From Cyclobacterium xiamenense (GTDB lineage: Bacteria; Bacteroidota; Bacteroidia; Cytophagales; Cyclobacteriaceae), in contig NZ_WIOK01000032.1 in assembly GCF_009467825.1 (NCBI RefSeq), positions 1 to 55,203 on the forward strand: a stretch of DNA of 55,203 bases. The letters run 5' to 3'. Below the pieces are notes generated by a model. The model saw only the letters and a list, made by a program, of their open reading frames with translations, searched no databases and was not told where the DNA came from. Below, one piece after another: positions 53,812 through 55,203 of this stretch (position 1 is the stretch's first letter; the number at the start of each line of letters is the position of its first letter). Made by a program: the position numbers and the translations under genes.

Positions 53812-54039
53812 ATGAAAAAGTTAAATTTAGAAAAATTAAAGTTGGCAGCAGAGGATGTGCTACAGCGAAGCCAAATGGGAAATATTTATGGAGGATCCGG
53901 TAATTGCAATAACAATGGTTGGTGGAAATGTATGTGTTCGCCGGATGGTCCGTGGCAGTCCATATATATAACCGATTGTTCCTATCCTGAGGATGCGATG
54001 GTTGAGTGTGCTTGGGTGATACGATGTGAAAGGATTTAA
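53812..54039 (+). CDS. GG-leader peptide precursor (RiPP or bacteriocin-like)
   Basis: A 75-residue peptide whose leader (1-28: MKKLNLEKLKL, then an Asp/Gln-rich helix and QMGNIYGG) matches the class of Bacteroidota natural-product precursors that end their leader in Gly-Gly. The predicted core (29-75, beginning SGNCNN) is 47 residues, Trp/Asn-rich, with six cysteines at 32, 40, 42, 56, 66 and 72. An even number of Cys allows three disulfides or thioether rings. Export and cleavage by a C39-type peptidase transporter would be expected, but none is in the window. A hairpin follows, and a beta-propeller lipoprotein is encoded 62 bp downstream. Confidence 0.75.
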   Translation: MKKLNLEKLKLAAEDVLQRSQMGNIYGGSGNCNNNGWWKCMCSPDGPWQSIYITDCSYPEDAMVECAWVIRCERI

Positions 54040-54052
54040 TTTTTTGAAAATT

Positions 54053-54090
54053 TCGGAATATCCAAAAGGATATTCCGATTATATTATTTA
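54053..54090 (+). terminator. Hairpin between peptide precursor and propeller gene
   Basis: TCGGAATATCC (54053-54063) and GGATATTCCGA (54068-54078) form a perfect 11-bp stem with an AAAA loop, followed by the T-rich TTATATTATTT. It can act as a partial terminator or mRNA stabiliser, giving more precursor than downstream product. Confidence 0.6.
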
Positions 54091-54101
54091 AAAATAAAAA
54101 T

Positions 54102-55109
54102 ATGCTCCAAATACCAAATCTATATTTTTTCACATTTTTATGCCTTTTGACTATATTGATATCCTCTTGTCCATCCCCTTCAACTGTTAAAGAATTACCA
54201 ACCATTGTAATTCCTGAAAATATCGATTCAGATCTTTATTTAACTGATTTAACCCGTTCAGTACAGCGAGTACAATTAGAGACCAATGAAACTGCTCTTT
54301 TAGGAATAATTAAAGATGTCAAATATTATAATAAAAAATTTTATGTAAATGATGGAGTCCAGGTTCTCGTTTTTAACGATAAAGGAGATTTTCTTTTTAA
54401 ATTAGGAAATCAGGGAGATGGACCCGGCGAATATGGAGTTGTCTATTCCATGGCAATTGATTTCGATTCAAATTTGATTTATATCTCATCTGCTAGAAAA
54501 TTAATTGTTTTCTCTCAGGACCATGAATTGATTGAGGAAAGGAGATATCCTATGTTGCTTCCATATATTAATGTTATCGATAAGAACATATTGATCATTT
54601 CTGACGAAATTGTCGAAGATTCTGAGCTTGGAATTACTAATAACACAACTTTGTACAAGCTAGGTCATGATTTGATCGTTAATGATAGCTCAATGATAAG
54701 AAAAGTAATTATCGACGAAAATAAATCTACAGGGTATAATTTTAAATTTTATATATCAAGTGATGAGTTTGAAAACTATTTCTATAAACCAGTTTTAACA
54801 CAAGAGTCAATTTTTCCAGATACTCTCTACCAAATAGAAGGAGTTACAATGACACCATATAAAAAAATTGTTTTTGAAAAATCGAAAAAGTTAGATTTGG
54901 ATGGGTATATTACACCTTTAATGTTGAATATTTCTAACTCTTCCTCCTATATAGTATGTGAATATATGCAAGATGCTGAAAGAATGTTGTTCTTATATGA
55001 AAAGAGTACATCCAAATATTATAATTTGAAAAATGGTATTTTGGACAAAGATGGAATCCCTATCATGATCAGACCTTTAGATTCAAAAAACAATATTTTC
55101 TATTATTGA
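54102..55109 (+). CDS. 6-bladed beta-propeller lipoprotein
   Basis: A 335-residue lipoprotein (LISSC, Cys23), AT-rich like its neighbour. The mature part shows the pattern of the 6-bladed beta-propeller family (DUF5128-like): VQRVQLETNETALLGIIKDV near 54-73, then YYNKKFYVNDGVQVLVFNDKG and the hallmark GNQGDGPGEYG (about 105-115). Further blades include DFDSNLIYISSARKLIVF. The family's job is not known; in Bacteroidota these lipoproteins are often found next to small GG-leader peptides. The pairing here suggests a role in immunity, surface capture or sensing of the peptide. No biosynthetic enzyme is visible in the window. Confidence 0.82.
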   Translation: MLQIPNLYFFTFLCLLTILISSCPSPSTVKELPTIVIPENIDSDLYLTDLTRSVQRVQLETNETALLGIIKDVKYYNKKFYVNDGVQVLVFNDKGDFLFKLGNQGDGPGEYGVVYSMAIDFDSNLIYISSARKLIVFSQDHELIEERRYPMLLPYINVIDKNILIISDEIVEDSELGITNNTTLYKLGHDLIVNDSSMIRKVIIDENKSTGYNFKFYISSDEFENYFYKPVLTQESIFPDTLYQIEGVTMTPYKKIVFEKSKKLDLDGYITPLMLNISNSSSYIVCEYMQDAERMLFLYEKSTSKYYNLKNGILDKDGIPIMIRPLDSKNNIFYY

Positions 55110-55166
55110 ATAAGGCGTTTGTTAAATGGTTGGAATAAGGCTATATTGTCGTTAAACGCTGATTTT

Positions 55167-55203
55167 ATGGAAAAGAAGTATAAGAGTCTGTCTATATTCG
55201 AAT
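55167..55203 (+). CDS. Start of a CDS truncated by the window end
   Basis: An ATG at 55167 opens 12 codons (MEKKYKSLSIFE) that run off the window. The residues resemble the opening of IS-type transposases such as the IS1595 group, and a GCGTTT/AAACGC pair lies upstream (55117-55159), but twelve residues cannot decide it. Confidence 0.3.
   Translation, partial: MEKKYKSLSIFE

Noticed and set aside
53567-54205. 212-residue minus-strand frame covering the peptide precursor
   Set aside because: It is antisense to the GG-leader peptide, strongly Phe/Ile-rich from AT-rich DNA and matches no family; the plus-strand precursor is better supported.

Overview
The window comes from a marine-type member of the Bacteroidota. 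This rests on gene content: RHS proteins with the Bacteroidota-type N-terminal domain, DUF4221 and 6-bladed beta-propeller lipoproteins, a GG-leader peptide precursor, polysaccharide-utilisation sulfatases, a PadR/HAAS-like pair, Cys lipoboxes on many exported proteins, AT-rich translation starts and at least one TAnnTTTG-type promoter. The backbone is moderately GC-rich (about half G+C by eye); the RHS tips and the last 2 kb are clearly AT-rich. Genus is not determinable; a Saprospiria- or Cyclobacteriaceae-like host is a guess.

Positions 1-13600 look like ordinary backbone: GT2 glycosyltransferase and YCII protein, a membrane protein overlapping a trypsin-like protease, an M28 aminopeptidase, an M48 lipoprotein protease, an MltF-like lytic transglycosylase, a dienelactone hydrolase, a class-C-like serine hydrolase, and a PadR regulator/membrane protein operon with a visible operator. 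After a 1.55 kb gap without genes, 15154-24455 is a polymorphic toxin locus: a secreted RHS-type protein, a second RHS protein with a glycine-zipper tip, a three-helix candidate immunity protein, then an orphan tip module with its own small membrane-anchored candidate immunity protein.

Positions 25011-35843 hold a collagen-like lipoprotein, a YetF/DUF305 pair, a complete three-gene RND efflux operon (MFP, HAE1 pump, TolC-like lipoprotein with ATGA overlaps) and a group of small envelope proteins (beta-barrel, secreted helical protein, two DUF4136-like lipoproteins). Positions 35990-44442, all on the minus strand, form a polysaccharide-degradation operon: DUF6250-like protein, S1_7-type sulfatase, heparinase II/III-fold lyase, and a large sulfatase-rhamnosidase (S1-GH78) fusion. 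The combination resembles ulvan (sulfated rhamnose/uronate algal polysaccharide) systems. No SusC/SusD pair is present here.

The right part (44443-55203) is accessory DNA: two Uma2-family nucleases, two DUF4221 lipoprotein paralogues, a PH-domain-like membrane protein, a DUF4143 AAA ATPase, an XRE-MNT/HEPN toxin-antitoxin pair, many palindromic and hairpin-forming intergenic elements, and at the end a six-cysteine GG-leader peptide precursor next to a beta-propeller lipoprotein. The best candidates for something undescribed are the peptide-plus-propeller pair, the RHS tip cassette array, and the hairpin clusters around the ATPase and toxin-antitoxin genes.
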